NCBI GenBank assembly: GCA_036874045.1
Contig: CM072335.1
Span: 8,080,001-8,144,000 of the forward strand
Length of the DNA: 64,000 nucleotides
Reading direction: 5' to 3'
From: Cymodocea nodosa
Lineage: Eukaryota; Streptophyta; Magnoliopsida; Alismatales; Cymodoceaceae
Below the pieces are notes generated by a model. It ran no database searches. It was not told the origin of the DNA and worked only from the letters and a program-made list of their open reading frames with translations. Each line of letters starts with the position of its first letter. The stretch's first letter is position 1. Shown here piece after piece: positions 11,365-22,886 of this stretch. The translations under genes and the position numbers were made by a program.

Positions 11365-12220
11365 TGTTGAGTTCAACACATGTGGAAGTACAACTCTACC
11401 AATTGCACATGAAAGAAGAACATGAGAAAACAAGAAACAAGGTGAAACACAAGATTTTATGTGATTTGGCAAATAACCTACGTCCACAGGTGGTAATTTC
11501 TTTCTTACTATTTCAACTCTTATTACAATTCAGTTCACCAATATTTATCATTGTAATGTTACAACATGCCTTTTATACACATATATTAGGGCATAGAGAC
11601 ATTACTATAGTAACACTCTTGTAATAGACAACAACAATGTTCAACTAGCTGTACACATTGGTCGGTTGAACTTCTAACCTTTTGGACTGTTGGAGTGTCG
11701 TCTTGCACATTCGGTCACTTAAGACGATAACTCTTTGTCTTTCTCGGATACTAATCCCTTAACCATCCGAACTTCATGGTCTTTAGTTTGCCATTTTCTC
11801 ATGTAAGGAACTTAATTTCCACGTGACTAGAACTTGTAGAGTTAGTGATAACTCTACGAATTTCTATGTTAACCCAACGACTTTCCTCTTAGATTAAGCA
11901 GCTTCGATTGACCTTTGACAATAGTTTTGCCAACACCTTTGGACATTTAAACTCTTAATTGCTTGAACTTTGTGACCTTCCAACATTGGCTCATTGGTCT
12001 TTATTACGAGCTTGCTTAGGTTATCATGTGTTCTTTCGTTAGACGCTAATCTTCATAACTCACTGTACTATTCAATTAACTCATCGATTGTTCTTGTAAG
12101 TATTCTACAATGATTGGTCTATTGTCCTTTTCAATTAAGTCCTAGCTTTCAGCTACCATTACAAACTTTAGTTTAGGCTCACTATCTAATTAATAAGGTA
12201 GTCTCCACACAACCCCAAGA
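11365..12220. mobile_element. solo-LTR-like insertion in the hAT
   Basis: This 856-bp insert is flanked by GATAG (11360-11364 and 12221-12225). Removing it joins hAT codons IIKD and RWFKIF. It begins TGTTGAGTTCAAC, as LTRs do, but the other end (ACCCCAAGA) lacks a clear terminal CA. No coding capacity is visible. The 5-bp duplication favours an LTR retrotransposon origin. Confidence 0.6.
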
Positions 12221-12225
12221 GATAG

Positions 12226-13321
12226 ATGGTTCAAAATATTTCTTCATCCATTACATAAAATTGATATGCAATTACTTAAATATATAAGTTTAATAATTAA
12301 TTTATCTTAAATATTTCTGATACAAAATATACTAAGTATCTTTTACTTGATAATTTGATATGCAATATTTTATTTGAATTTATAGTTTCAATATGAAAAA
12401 ATGCTTGATAGTTGTACTGATTTGATCAATTCATTAAAGTTTGTTATTAATAAGATTGGGCTAAATATCAAAATTCAAGTGTATGTCTTAAGTTAGATAA
12501 AAAAATTCAAGAACGATTTAGGAGGTTTTAGATACTTTGGAATTATTTGTGCTATAAATACTGTGTGTTAGTGAATATTTTTTACCAATTATTATAAATT
12601 TATAATCTTTTTTTTCAATATTGATAGTAAATTACTATTTATTAATGTCTACTTATAATTTTCTTTTACAGTTGAATGATGAGTTATCCATAAGATTGAT
12701 ACTTCTAATTTGAAAAATATTATAATCAAAATACTTTCTTAGACTATCTTTACTTCTAGTTGTGAAAGAAATTAGAGTGTATTTAATTTAATTCATATAA
12801 GGAATGAACAAATTAAAAATAGAAAGATTGAATGGCTTGGTCTTTGTCTATTATAACGTTAGGCTTTATATGAAACATATAGTTGCAGAAGATGAACATG
12901 ATAAATTAGATTGAATCAATATTAACTTTATCTATAAAAATTTTAGTGTCAAGGATCCTATTATAGATTGGATGAAAAATAATAGTAGACATCTTCTTAA
13001 TAAATAGGGTGGAAAATCTGATGAGCATTTTGTGACATAGTTAAATATAGATATTGAAACATGCATTTCTTCTTCAAAATCTCATGATGTTGGCAAAAGT
13101 CCAAGTTTAGGTTGTAATATAGATTTAGAAAATGATCATGATACTACATTGATTGTCAATCCTTTCATCAATCTTAAAGTAATGATTCTTACAATTATAG
13201 TTCATATAAAAAATCACATAACTTTTTCAATTACTAATCTGAGAGTGCAAAGACAAATCTTTTATCATTATACAAGTCAAGTAATTATTCATCAAGTTAA
13301 TATGATGAATAACATGAACAT
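12226..13321 (+). pseudogene. hAT transposase, C-terminal dimerisation region
   Basis: It starts WFKIFLHPLHKID, the hAT 'PLH' block. It then gives YEKMLDSCTDLINSL and, from about 12770, the hAT C-terminal dimerisation motif region: IHIRNEQIKNRKIE, then LVFVYYNVRLYMKHIVAEDEHDKLD and KDPIIDWMKNNSRHLLNK. The last codons (MNNMN) stop at AACAT 13317-13321, where the Copia at 13322 inserted. The frame continues at 19416 as ITNEKSLDPLFKMNQ and reaches a stop at about 19487. Internal stops and frameshifts make it non-functional. Confidence 0.8.
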
Positions 13322-13446
13322 AGATGAATAGAGAGAAGAATGATCAAAAGAAAAAATCTTTTTCTATTGATACTAACTAGGTATATATACAAGAACAAAA
13401 ATGGATCCATGAGACTAACATAAGATAACTAATATAAACTGTAACA
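13322..13446 (-). repeat. 3' LTR
   Basis: Minus-strand sequence TGTTACAG to TTCATCT, 125 bp. It is nearly identical to the 5' LTR apart from a 24-bp length difference, because the 5' copy repeats an 'ataaatggat' stretch. Confidence 0.88.
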
Positions 13447-13449
13447 CTC

Positions 13450-14689
13450 TCCTTCAAGCTGAGCTATATATATTAGTAAGACTTAGCTTGTTATAAAAAA
13501 CTTCTAATACCCTAATACTTAAACCTTTAGTGAGAACATCTGCTAGTTGATCTTTTGATTGAATAAATGGTGTAGTTATGATTCTTCTTGAGACATTGTT
13601 TCAGATGAAATGGCAATTTACTTCCACATGTTTAGGCCTTTAATTAAATATGAGATTACTAGCAATATATATAGTAGATTGATTATCACAATTTAAGGGC
13701 ATAGGTCTAATCTCTTCCACCTACAATTCATGTGCCAAAGCCTTCAATCGAATGAGCTCAAAGTAGCATTAAACATGACTCGATAATTAGCTTCAGCACT
13801 AGATTTAGAGACAACATTCTGCTTCTTATTGTGTCATGTAACCAGATTTCCTCTAAGAAAAGATAGATATCTTGAGATTGATTTTCTATCATTACAATTA
13901 TCGACATACCCAACATCAGTGAATCCTTCAATGCGTAAGTGTCCATGCTTCTTATGAAGAAGACCTTGTCCAAGGGCTTTCTTGATATAGGATAAGACTC
14001 TAATAGCTCCTTGCTAGTGAATCTCACATGGAGCATGCATAAACTGAGTAAGAAAATTGACAGCATATGAGATGTCTGGCCTAGTGACAGTCAAGTATAT
14101 CAATTTCCCAATAAGTCTTCTATATTGCTCAGGCTGACCATATAATAGGGTATTTTCATCTCAGAAGGCATGGTTTAACTCAATAGGAGTGCTTTCTAGT
14201 TTGCACCCTTCAAGCCTTATTTTATTTAGAAGGTCAAGAGCATACTTTCTTTGTGACAAGGAAAAATGTCTTTTAAAGAAAGCAAACTCAATACTCAAGA
14301 AGTAGCTCAATGTGCCTATATCTTTGGTGGCAAAGTTTTGACAAAGAAAATGTTGTCTCATCAATACCCTCTTGATCACTTCTTATTAATAACATATCAA
14401 CATATACAGCAAGAACAATGATACCTCGTGATGTATGATTGATAAAAAGTGAGTGGTCAACTCGACAATTATTAAAGCCTCCACTTCACATAACACTACT
14501 GAATTTTTCAAACTATGCATTGAGACTCTATTTGAGTCCATAAATAGCTTTGTTTAGAGAGCATACTTGAGTTTTCCTCTAAACAACATACCTAAGTGGT
14601 TGTTCCATGAAGACCTGTGCATCCAAATCTTCATAAAGAAAGGTGTTCTTGACATCTAGTTGTGTTAAGGATCATGATTGATTTACTAC
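13450..14689 (-). pseudogene. Copia RT C-terminal half and RNase H, degraded
   Basis: On the minus strand RT resumes after the MITE with LTQLDVKNTFLYEDLD and VFMEQPLRYVV, then the YGLKQ block and a corrupted VYVD catalytic strand. Next come FFLVTKK and the RNase H pieces YVDNCNDRKSISRYLSFL, GNLVTWHNKKQNVVSKSSAEA and KGLNMW. Frameshifts and stops are frequent. The RNase H region ends at the polypurine tract before the 3' LTR. Confidence 0.8.
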
Positions 14690-14691
14690 TA

Positions 14692-15703
14692 GGAGGGGGT
14701 TTGTGCACTCGGAATCTGACGGAATTGAAAATTTTTTCCGTCAGATTTCGAGTCATGAGGTGTTTGTGCATTTTGGAATTCAAATTCCTTGGGAATTTGA
14801 ATTCCAATCATGTGTAAAGGTTGAGAAAATGAATTCTCAACCTAAAAGGTTGGAATTCATTTTCCAAAAGATCGCTCAACGCTCACCCTCACCTGTTGAA
14901 GTATATATTGTTAATATTTTTATTTAATTAATTATTTTAATATTATTTTTATTAAAAATAAAATATTAATTATTTTATTATTATTAATATTATTTAATTT
15001 ATAATATTAAAATCATAAATATTATTTAATATTATTATTATTATTATTATTTTATTTATTATATTATTTAATATATAATATCAAAATTTTAAAAACTATA
15101 TAATTTTCCTAACTTTTTGTGGCTAACACAAACAAAGTCTTAAAAGTCATTTATAGCTAATAGAATGTTCAGAATTATATTTTTTTATAATCAAAGTATT
15201 TCAATAATTATTTATTATTTACTTTCATTTATTCACTTCATAATAATTATATTTTTAAAAAAGTTATTTATTATTACATTTCGAGGAATATAGAATTTAT
15301 AATTAACCTTTTATTGTTTTAAACATGTATTATAACTAAAAAGTTATCAATTTTTGTAATTTTTGATTTATTCTATATAATGATATACTTAATTAATTGA
15401 TAAATGATATATAAACATTTAATTTAATAATATGTTCATTTATTAATGTAAGTAATTAATTTCTTAATTAATTACATTTTCACTAATTACTTTAATTCAT
15501 TACTTAACTTTATTAAAAATCAATTCTATTCAATTCCATTCAATTCTGTCATGTACACAAACACCTAAATTTCAATTTCTATTAAATTCCTAAACGTGCA
15601 CAAACACCTAGATTTTGAATTCTTTCCATCAAATTTTGTAGAATTCAAATTCCGTTGAAATTCAAATTCTGCGGAATTCAAATTCTAGGTGCACAAACAG
15701 GCC
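14692..15703. mobile_element. Harbinger-type MITE, copy 1
   Basis: A 1,012-bp element flanked by CTA (14689-14691 and 15704-15706). Termini are GGAGGGGGTTTGTGCAC and, in reverse complement, GGCCTGTTTGTGCAC. Its centre is a long A+T-only stretch (14930-15100). It has no ORF of note. It inserted in the RT of the Copia; removing it and one CTA restores the frame across the RT block LLSL. It is closely similar along its whole length to the element at 29548-30530. Confidence 0.88.
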
Positions 15704-16430
15704 CTAGAGAGAGGAGAACTCTTATAGAATCAAGTCGAGCTACAAGAGAGAAAGTTTCAGAGTAATCAACGCTATATTCTTGGAAGAAGTCCTGAGCAAC
15801 TAACCGAGCTTTGTACCTATCCACCGTTCCATTCATCTTGCGCTTGATGGTGAAAACCCAATGATAGGAGACAACATTCACCTGTTCAAGACACGAAACC
15901 AAATCCCATGTACCACGAGATAACAAGACATCCATCTCTTCATCCATTGCTTGCTTCCAATGAGTAACCTGTAGAGCTTTTGTATAATTTCTAGGTAAAG
16001 CCTCAGTAGAAATGGTAAGGGAAAAATCACAAAATGTAGAGTTAAGATTATCATAGGAAACAAAATTGGATAAGGGATGAAGAGTACAAGATTGAGTCGC
16101 CTTACAGAGGGCAATTGGTAAGTTGTCGATATCAGTTGTGGAAGGAAGCTCACATATGGGTGAGGAGGTAGGTGCAGACGGATCGACAATCTCACGTGGA
16201 GGTGATCACAATCAACAACTATATACCTAAAGTGGCTGTTGAGGTCGTACCTGTCTTTGGTCAGATTCTTGTTCATCAATCGGCATCAGAGAATTGAGAT
16301 ACAGGTCAACCAAAGTAGACATGTCAATCGAGCCTGAAATAGTGTTATGTTCAAGACAACTAACAGGGGTTGAAGGCAACTCAATCTGAGTACTAAAATA
16401 TGATTGAGATTCAAAAAAAGTGACATTCAT
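15704..16430 (-). pseudogene. Copia RT N-terminal part and linker
   Basis: Minus-strand codons include MDEEMDVLLSRGTWDLV, VSYHWVFTIKRKMNGTVDRYKARLVAQDF, then YSETFSLVARLDSIRVLLSL, the fingers domain of Copia RT. It ends at the MITE. The upstream linker (16430-15950) reads VTFFESQSYF, the usual Copia junction between integrase and RT, followed by a low-conservation region. Confidence 0.85.
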
Positions 16431-17160
16431 GGAGGTGTAATATCTTTGAATACGGAAATATCCAACAAAGACACATTTGAAAGTTCGAGGAAAAAATTTA
16501 TTGAGACTTGGGGATAAGTCTTGAATGAAGGCGACACACCCAAAGATCTTAGGAGGTATAGAAAAAGGCTATTTGGTAGGATAAAGATGATGTAAAGGAA
16601 CAACTCCTCCTAAGGGAGTAGAAGACATTCTATTAATAAGGTATGTAGTGGTGAGAATGATATCGGACCATAAACTTTGGTTTCACACATGAGAGTCTGA
16701 GCAACATCAAGAATGTGCCTATGTTTACGTTCAACCACACCATTTTGTTGAGAGGTATGTGAATAGATGGTCTAATGTAGAATCCTTGAAAAAGAGCAAA
16801 TAGACTGAAAAGAGGTTTGTACAAATTCAAGAGTATTATCAGTACGCATAATTTTGGGACAAATAGAAAATTGATTTTGTATTTCAGCAAGAAATTCATT
16901 GAACACATTGACAACATTGTGACGATCTTTTAACAACTAGACTTACGAAACACGAGAATAATCATCAATAAATACAACATAATACTTGTGACCTTTGACA
17001 AAGGGAATTCGATTGGGTCCCTAAACATCACAATGGACTAAGTCAAACTTATTACACGAAGAGGAAAGACAAAGATGGTTGAAGGTAGCATGAGTATGCT
17101 TACCCAACTGATAAGACTCACAATCAAAAAAAGAAACAGAAGCCCAAGGAAGAGCCTCAT
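16431..17160 (-). pseudogene. Copia integrase, degraded
   Basis: Minus-strand pieces include KHTHATF, CNKFDLVHCDV (first Asp region), GPNRIPFVKGHKYYVVFIDDYSRVS, KIMRTDN (second Asp) and QQNGVVERKHRH (Glu of the DDE triad), then FRTFKCVFVGYFRIQRYY. All three catalytic positions can be located, but frames change several times, so no functional enzyme is predicted. Confidence 0.8.
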
Positions 17161-19250
17161 GTAGTTTTTTGAGTGACGGATGCCCCAAACGACAATGTTA
17201 GATGAATGAAGAGTCTACATTGGACATGCACACGATCAAGCTATGAGGAACATAATCTGGGACCAGCAGATACACTCTATTGGGTTGCTTACGCCCCAAA
17301 CCAATCCTTCGACCCATCTGCAAGTCTTGAAAGGTACAATGAAAGGGATAAAAGGTAACTCTATAAGATAATTGAACAATAAGGACACTTATGGATAAAA
17401 GGTTGAAAGAGAAATCTGGAATATAAAAGACATTGTTCAGTTGAATCTGGGTGGAGGTTTGAATTTCTCCATGACTAGATATGGGACATGAATGGCCATC
17501 AACAATAGTTACGAAGGATTTATTTTGCAAGGACCTCAACTGATTAAAAAGGCTAGAATTACCTGAGATGTGGGATGAGGCGTTAGAGTCTATTATCCAA
17601 GAATCATCATTTGAAGCAATTAAGACATTGGAAGTATCTGTACCAAGATGAGAGGATGTAGCTTGCGTACTCATGGTAGTGGAACTAACTTCATGTGATT
17701 GAACCAAACGATTGTGATTAGCTTGTAAGATGGTGACAATAGGCTCAGATATACTAGATGGGCCTACCATGCCAGTCCCACTAGAAGAAGATGCAACATG
17801 TGCCAATGAGGGCTTGAGATGAGGAAACTTGTCCTAGCATTTCTCAGATCGATATCTTAACTTGTTATACCATTGACATTTTAGACGTTGACGATCACTA
17901 CATCCTCTAGAACCTCAATCACGCTCTCTACTGTTAGATGTAACAAGTGTAGTCTAATCAATAATAGATTAAGAAGAAGACGGAGTAGAAATCCGTAGAG
18001 CTTTGGCAAAAGTCTCATGGAGATTAGGCATGACATCTACACTTAAAACAGGACCACAAATCTAAGAGGCAACCTCAGGGTTCAAACTGGCAAGATAAAA
18101 TGTGACAGTAAGTTCCTTTCGGTATTGGAGAAAAGTGGACACATCTATGGTAGGAGGTTGATATACATTATGCTCATTGATTAATCCTTAAAAAATACTA
18201 TAATGTTCTTGATAGGTTTGCTTTCCCTATTGGAGATGAAATAAGTCATTATAAATCTGAAGCACTTTTGAAATATTCTTCTCATAGTCATACATCTGTC
18301 GAAGAGTAACCCACATCTCACGAGCTGGGTAGAGCATGGATACGCCTCGAGCCACGGAAAGTTCCATGTTGAACATCTAAGAGATGATTGCAGTGTCATC
18401 AACATTCCAATCTCTATAAGTCAAGTCTTTGACATCCGGTGGCAGTAAGTGTAGATATTCTTGACGGTGTCCAATGACAATGGTTTCAAAACTTTGAGCC
18501 TATAATATATAATTGGAACCATTTAATCGTTCAGAGACACCTGGAAAATGCCTAACAAGAAGTAGAACGGATTGACTCCTTTGATAAGAACTAGATTGTC
18601 TGGATGTAGCTATTTTTTTTGTTGCTGTTAACCAAAGATTCTAAATGGACAAACTACATCCTTCGCATGTAGAGGCTTGGGGACAACCTACTTGAACAGG
18701 AGCTATTCTATAAGATCGTACAACCTACTTTGGTCACGACTAGCATCATCAGATGAAGTAGTGGTCATCGAGGATTGTGTTCTTCGTGCACCTGAGATGA
18801 TGGTGTTCTTTGTGCGTCCATTGCGCATAGTGGACCAGATAGGAGATGGTCGACAGGAGGGGGGGTGGTCACGTCGGATGAGACTATTCGGATAAGTGGG
18901 GATCGATCAGACAGGACTATCTGAGAGGAGTTAATAGACGATTGGAGATAACTACGTCATTCACGCGTTGGAGATCGAAGCACGGTCGTCATTCACGCAC
19001 CAACTGTGAACAATGGACGCGTAGAACACGAAATGGACAAGGCTGACCACGAGAACGAGGTCTAGTCTAGCTACAAGAGATGGTTGGGTGGCATCGATGG
19101 CCAGTTCGACATTAATCGACAATAGTGACATCAGCACGAGGAAGAACTACAGGCGAGGGTAGCTAGTGGGTGATGGATGGCAGCTGGCGGGTGCAGACAA
19201 TTGGCTGGGCATGTGGAGAATTGGTGACTAGATGGTGAAGAGAAAACCCT
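17161..19250 (-). pseudogene. Copia gag and protease
   Basis: The open stretch 17806-17198 (202 aa) carries the aspartic protease motif as SWIIDSNASSHISG. The family motif is DSGAS, so the Gly after Asp-Ser is replaced by Asn, probably abolishing activity. LNNVFYIPDFSFNLLS follows, as in Copia proteases. Upstream, gag from about 19250 is frameshifted. Its end near 17900 shows a zinc-finger-like LKCQWYNKLRYRSEKC. It starts just downstream of the primer-binding site. Confidence 0.78.
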
Positions 19251-19254
19251 TGGT

Positions 19255-19415
19255 GCTCTGATACCAAGATGAATAAAGAGAAGAATGACCAAAAGAAAAA
19301 ATCCTCCTTTCCATTGATACTAACTAGGTATATATACAAGAACATAAATGGATATCCATTTATACATAAATGGATCCATGAGACTAACATAAGATAACTA
19401 ATATAAATTGTAACA
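19255..19415 (-). repeat. 5' LTR with primer-binding site
   Basis: The LTR runs from 19415 (TGTTACAA) to 19267 (TTCATCT), 149 bp. The reverse complement of 19255-19266 is TGGTATCAGAGC, a perfect initiator-Met tRNA primer site with no gap to the LTR. AACAT follows at 19416-19420. Confidence 0.88.
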
Positions 19416-19487
19416 AACATCACTAATGAGAAATCACTAGACCCTCTTTTCAAAATGAATCAAACTATGATGAGTTCCTACGAATAG

Positions 19488-20469
19488 GATACCCACGTAT
19501 CAGATAATGTATATAATCTATTGGTTATGGAGTATTGTAGAGAATATTCCACACAGATATCATGAAATAAATGCATTATATTGCGGGAACATCAAATGCA
19601 TTCTTAAATGTTTTAAAATTATTCAATGAGGATACAAACTATATGGACATAATCCATATGAACCTCTTAGACATTCAATATGAAATTAATTTTTGTATAA
19701 TGCTATTGTTATTGAGAATTTAGGATCATGTATGTCATTATAAGTTTTTTTTACTTATTTATATATAATAATTACCTAAAAAATTATTTAAATTTTTTAA
19801 TGTTTATTATAACCTCTTTTATCTTATTCCTAAGTTGTGTTAAAATTTTAAGTTTTTTAGTTGTTTCTATAAAAGTATTGGGTTTCAAATAATATGATCT
19901 TTGATTTTCAATATGTTTCCTTTCATCATTGGGCCAATCCTTGATACGATATCAACATTTGAAACCCTACTTATGACAATAGAGGAATATACACATGATA
20001 TTAGTAAGATTTTGGTTGAGCAAAAAAAAAATGCTAAATTGAGATAAAAGGGTGGAAATTCAAAATAAGTGTTCAAAACAAATATTTATAAAGGGGAACT
20101 AAATGAAATTTAAAGTTCAAATGTTTAAATCATTAAGAAGTATGGAGAAAATAAAATTATATGTTTTGTTATTTTCCAAAAAGGAGATATTGTTGATTAT
20201 TTATAGTTTTATTAGGATTATTTTGATACAACAATAATCTAAATCTTAATCTTACCATGTAGAGTTGGCCACATGAATATTGTTCTTTTAAATATTTTTA
20301 TTTATTCTCAAATCTTTAATTAAATTATATAAATTTAAATATTTTCTTATTATTCTTAATCAAGTAGTTTTAGTTCTTTTTGCACTACGGAAGACTCTTT
20401 GTTGAGTAGTAAATATAAAAATTCTAGTGGTGAATGTGATCGTAGCAGGCTTATAGGTTAGCAAGGTTT
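19488..20469. other. no recognisable gene
   Basis: This is AT-rich sequence downstream of the hAT coding end. It probably includes the hAT 3' region, but I could not find terminal repeats. No supportable ORF, RNA or repeat is seen. Confidence 0.4.
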
Positions 20470-21850
20470 CCCCCAACCCTTGTTTGAGGTTAGGGTTCTG
20501 AATGGTGGCTTTGTTAGTGCCCTTGGGCTTTGCATCTAATATCTTGAAAGCTCCCATGGAGGACATTAAGACATTTATTGAGGTTGCTAGTTTGAAGCAA
20601 GATCTCCTAGGCTCTCATACAATCTTTGTGGATACTTGTAGAAGGATTGCCCCTATACAAATGAGCAATTCCTCATTTATGTGTATGATTAGAGAAAACC
20701 TTATTCCACCTAATTTCCCTTCTGTTCTTGTTTTGGTTTCAACCATAAAGAATGGAGAGGGGACTTTGAGGATTAGTTTTAAGGTCTCTTCATTATCAAG
20801 TGTGTTCTAGTGGACTTTACTAGGGAAGTTGAACATGAAGAGGTCATAAATGATGGATATCTATGAAGCTTTGAAGAAAATAATTCTATTCAAAGAGTAG
20901 TTGTTCCTGGTTGCTGTGGACTAAAGGTATGTTTTGATTAGATTCCAATGCTGAGAAGACTTTATTAAGGCTTATACCAAGAGTGTGTAGTATGTGAAAG
21001 GTAGATATATGTCTATCTTTCGATGGTCACCATCTTTTACTACAGGATTGGAATCATTTTAGGTCTATCTCCCTAAGCTTTGCACCCACCTCCAAGCCTC
21101 ACTAATTCTAGAATCTATTGCTAGAATGATAAGTCATTTTCTGTCTCCACCATGATGTTAACAATTTCACTAGGCCATGACTCATTGCCATTTGTATGGA
21201 AATGAGTTTGGCTAAACCTCTCCCTTGGTTGGTTAAGATCCTCAACAATACAGAACTAGTTGAGCAACTCATTCTTTATAAGGAAGAGAATCCAAAATTC
21301 TGTAACAAGTGTTTCAAAATGTCACAGTCATGCATCTTGTAAGAGGAATCACAATGGTGACCAAATAATCCTTGAAAAGGGCAAGTCTGTGGATATAGGT
21401 CCTTCTAAGCCATTTGATAAGAAGGAAGAGGAGGATCCCAAAATCAATAAAGGGTGGACAATGGTCTATTAAAAGAGGAATGCGAAAAAGAACCATCAAG
21501 GTGACAATACTTGTTTGTTAAGAAGAACTACCCAATGAAGCTCCTTCGTTGCTAAATTTGGTTGACTCTACATTAAAGGTGGTGAGAATAGTAGAGGTTG
21601 ATATGGCTATGAGTAAGGCTAAGTGTACATCGCAAACAAAGGATAATGCTACTATTATCAAGAATTTTGGTTCATTTGAGAAAGAGATGTTGGATGGACA
21701 ACAAATCATTGGGGTTGAGACGCCTTGTTTGGTCAATTACCAAGTTGTGTTTAGGGAACATGTTGAAGAGCTTGCTTAAGAAGAAAGGCAAGGAATTGGG
21801 GCTATACATATTGGTTCTGAAAATGATGTTGAGTCGACAAAGCCTTTGAA
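20470..21850 (+). pseudogene. LINE (L1-type) ORF1 fragment
   Basis: The plus strand shows pieces of the plant LINE ORF1 (DUF4283 type): SFDGHHLLLQDWNHFRSISL, then CMEMSLAKPLPWLVKI, ELVEQLILYKEENPKFCNKC and a degraded CCHC knuckle (CNKCFKMSQSC). This RNA-binding protein chaperones LINE RNA. An open stretch upstream (20502-20810) probably belongs to its N-terminus. Endonuclease and reverse transcriptase (ORF2) are absent: Copia RNase H starts by 21895. This is the reverse of normal LINE 5' truncation, so the 3' part was lost by later deletion or replacement. Confidence 0.65.
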
Positions 21851-21894
21851 TTCTCTCAAAAGTTCATAAGGTAAATCTTTGTAGTTAATTTATG

Positions 21895-22470
21895 CACTCT
21901 CCAAGAGAGGTCTACTAGCAAAGAGCCATTAGAGTCCTAGTGTATGTCAAACGTGCTTTAAGCAAAGGGCTTCTATATAAAAAGAATAGACATCTATAGG
22001 TGATAGATTTCTTTGATGCCAGATATATAGGTGATAAGATCGATAAAAAGTCTACCTTTAGATATTTGACATATCTTAGAGGAAACTTGGTCACTTGGCA
22101 TAGCAAAAAGTAAAATGTTATCTTCAAATCAAGCATCAAAGTAGAATATTGTGTCATGTCGAATGCAACTTCTGAACTTATTTGGTTGAAGACACTATTA
22201 TTCTAGTTGAGAGTCGAAATTAATACTCCAATGCAAATGTATTATGACAATCAAGTTGTCATTCACATAGCTAACAATTCTACCATTTACGAAAGAACCA
22301 AACATGTTGAGGTAGATTGTCATTTCATTCAAGATAACATTGTCAAGGGAGTGGTCTCAACACCTTTTATTCTGAAGATCAAATTGTTGATATACTCACT
22401 AAGGGACTAAGTACACTAGTATTTAAGTATCTTTGTAACAAGCTAAATATGCTTGACATATATGCTCTAG
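21895..22470 (+). pseudogene. Copia RNase H fragment
   Basis: Plus-strand pieces: FMHSPREVY, YVKRALSKGLLYKKN, DARYIGDKIDKKSTFRYLTYL, GNLVTWHSKK, SIKVEYCVMSNATSELIWLK, MQMYYDNQVVIHIANN, ERTKHVEVDCHFI, VDILTKGL. These are the C-terminal RNase H motifs of Copia. Upstream RT is missing. A polypurine tract (cttgagggaaag) and LTR follow directly. Confidence 0.85.
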
Positions 22471-22482
22471 CTTGAGGGAAAG

Positions 22483-22886
22483 TGTTAAAAATATTTTTCA
22501 TTGTATCTGTCGGATATCCATTTAATGGTCTAAATGGATATCCGACTTGTATGAGAAAATATATTCTTGAAACCTTACTGTAGCATTCTTCTTCTTCGAA
22601 TAAAAATTTTCTCCTAAACCTAATTGTGAACTCCACCATGCTTGTCAACTATAATAAAACAACAACAAAAAATTTTAAAAAAACCTTTACACATTGATTA
22701 GAATTTATTATAACTATTGAGTATAAGGGTAGAAGGGTAGAATAGTCTTTTCCATATAGATGTAACTCTTTATGTTGTATGCCTCTTTCATGATGGAATA
22801 GAGCCCTACTAACTTTTCTCTTCTTCATTGGCTTCCACTCTCTATGTTCATCACCATCAATGTTGCTTCTCATTTGGTATTAGAGT
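22483..22886 (+). repeat. single LTR with downstream primer-binding site, shared by two Copia units
   Basis: The LTR runs from TGTTAAAA (22483) to CTTCTCA (22872), 390 bp. A polypurine tract lies immediately upstream (as for a 3' LTR) and TGGTATTAGAGT, a two-mismatch initiator-Met primer site, lies 2 bp downstream at 22875-22886 (as for a 5' LTR). One LTR thus serves as end and start, a product of recombination between tandem copies. Confidence 0.78.

Larger units (their letters stand above)
13322..19415 (-). mobile_element. complete, degraded Copia retrotransposon with very short LTRs
   Basis: AACAT flanks it (13317-13321 and 19416-19420). The 5' LTR is 19415-19267 and the 3' LTR is 13446-13322. 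The primer-binding site TGGTATCAGAGC abuts the 5' LTR (19266-19255). The polypurine tract gcttgaaggagag abuts the 3' LTR. Gag, protease, integrase, RT and RNase H follow in Copia order on the minus strand. It lies in the hAT C-terminal coding region, and a Harbinger-type MITE sits inside its RT. Confidence 0.88.
8575..19490 (+). mobile_element. hAT transposon, decayed, carrying three nested insertions
   Basis: The plus-strand coding pieces of one hAT transposase lie in order at 8587-9617, 10836-11364, 12226-13321 and 19416-19487. The gaps are insertions with clean target duplications: TAA, GATAG and AACAT. Removing each insertion and one duplication restores the transposase frame across the site. 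I could not identify the 8-bp target duplication or terminal repeats of the hAT itself, so the outer limits are those of the coding sequence. Confidence 0.78.

Noticed and set aside
16633..16917. 94-codon minus-strand ORF as a separate gene
   Set aside because: It is out of frame with, and overlaps, the degraded Copia integrase.
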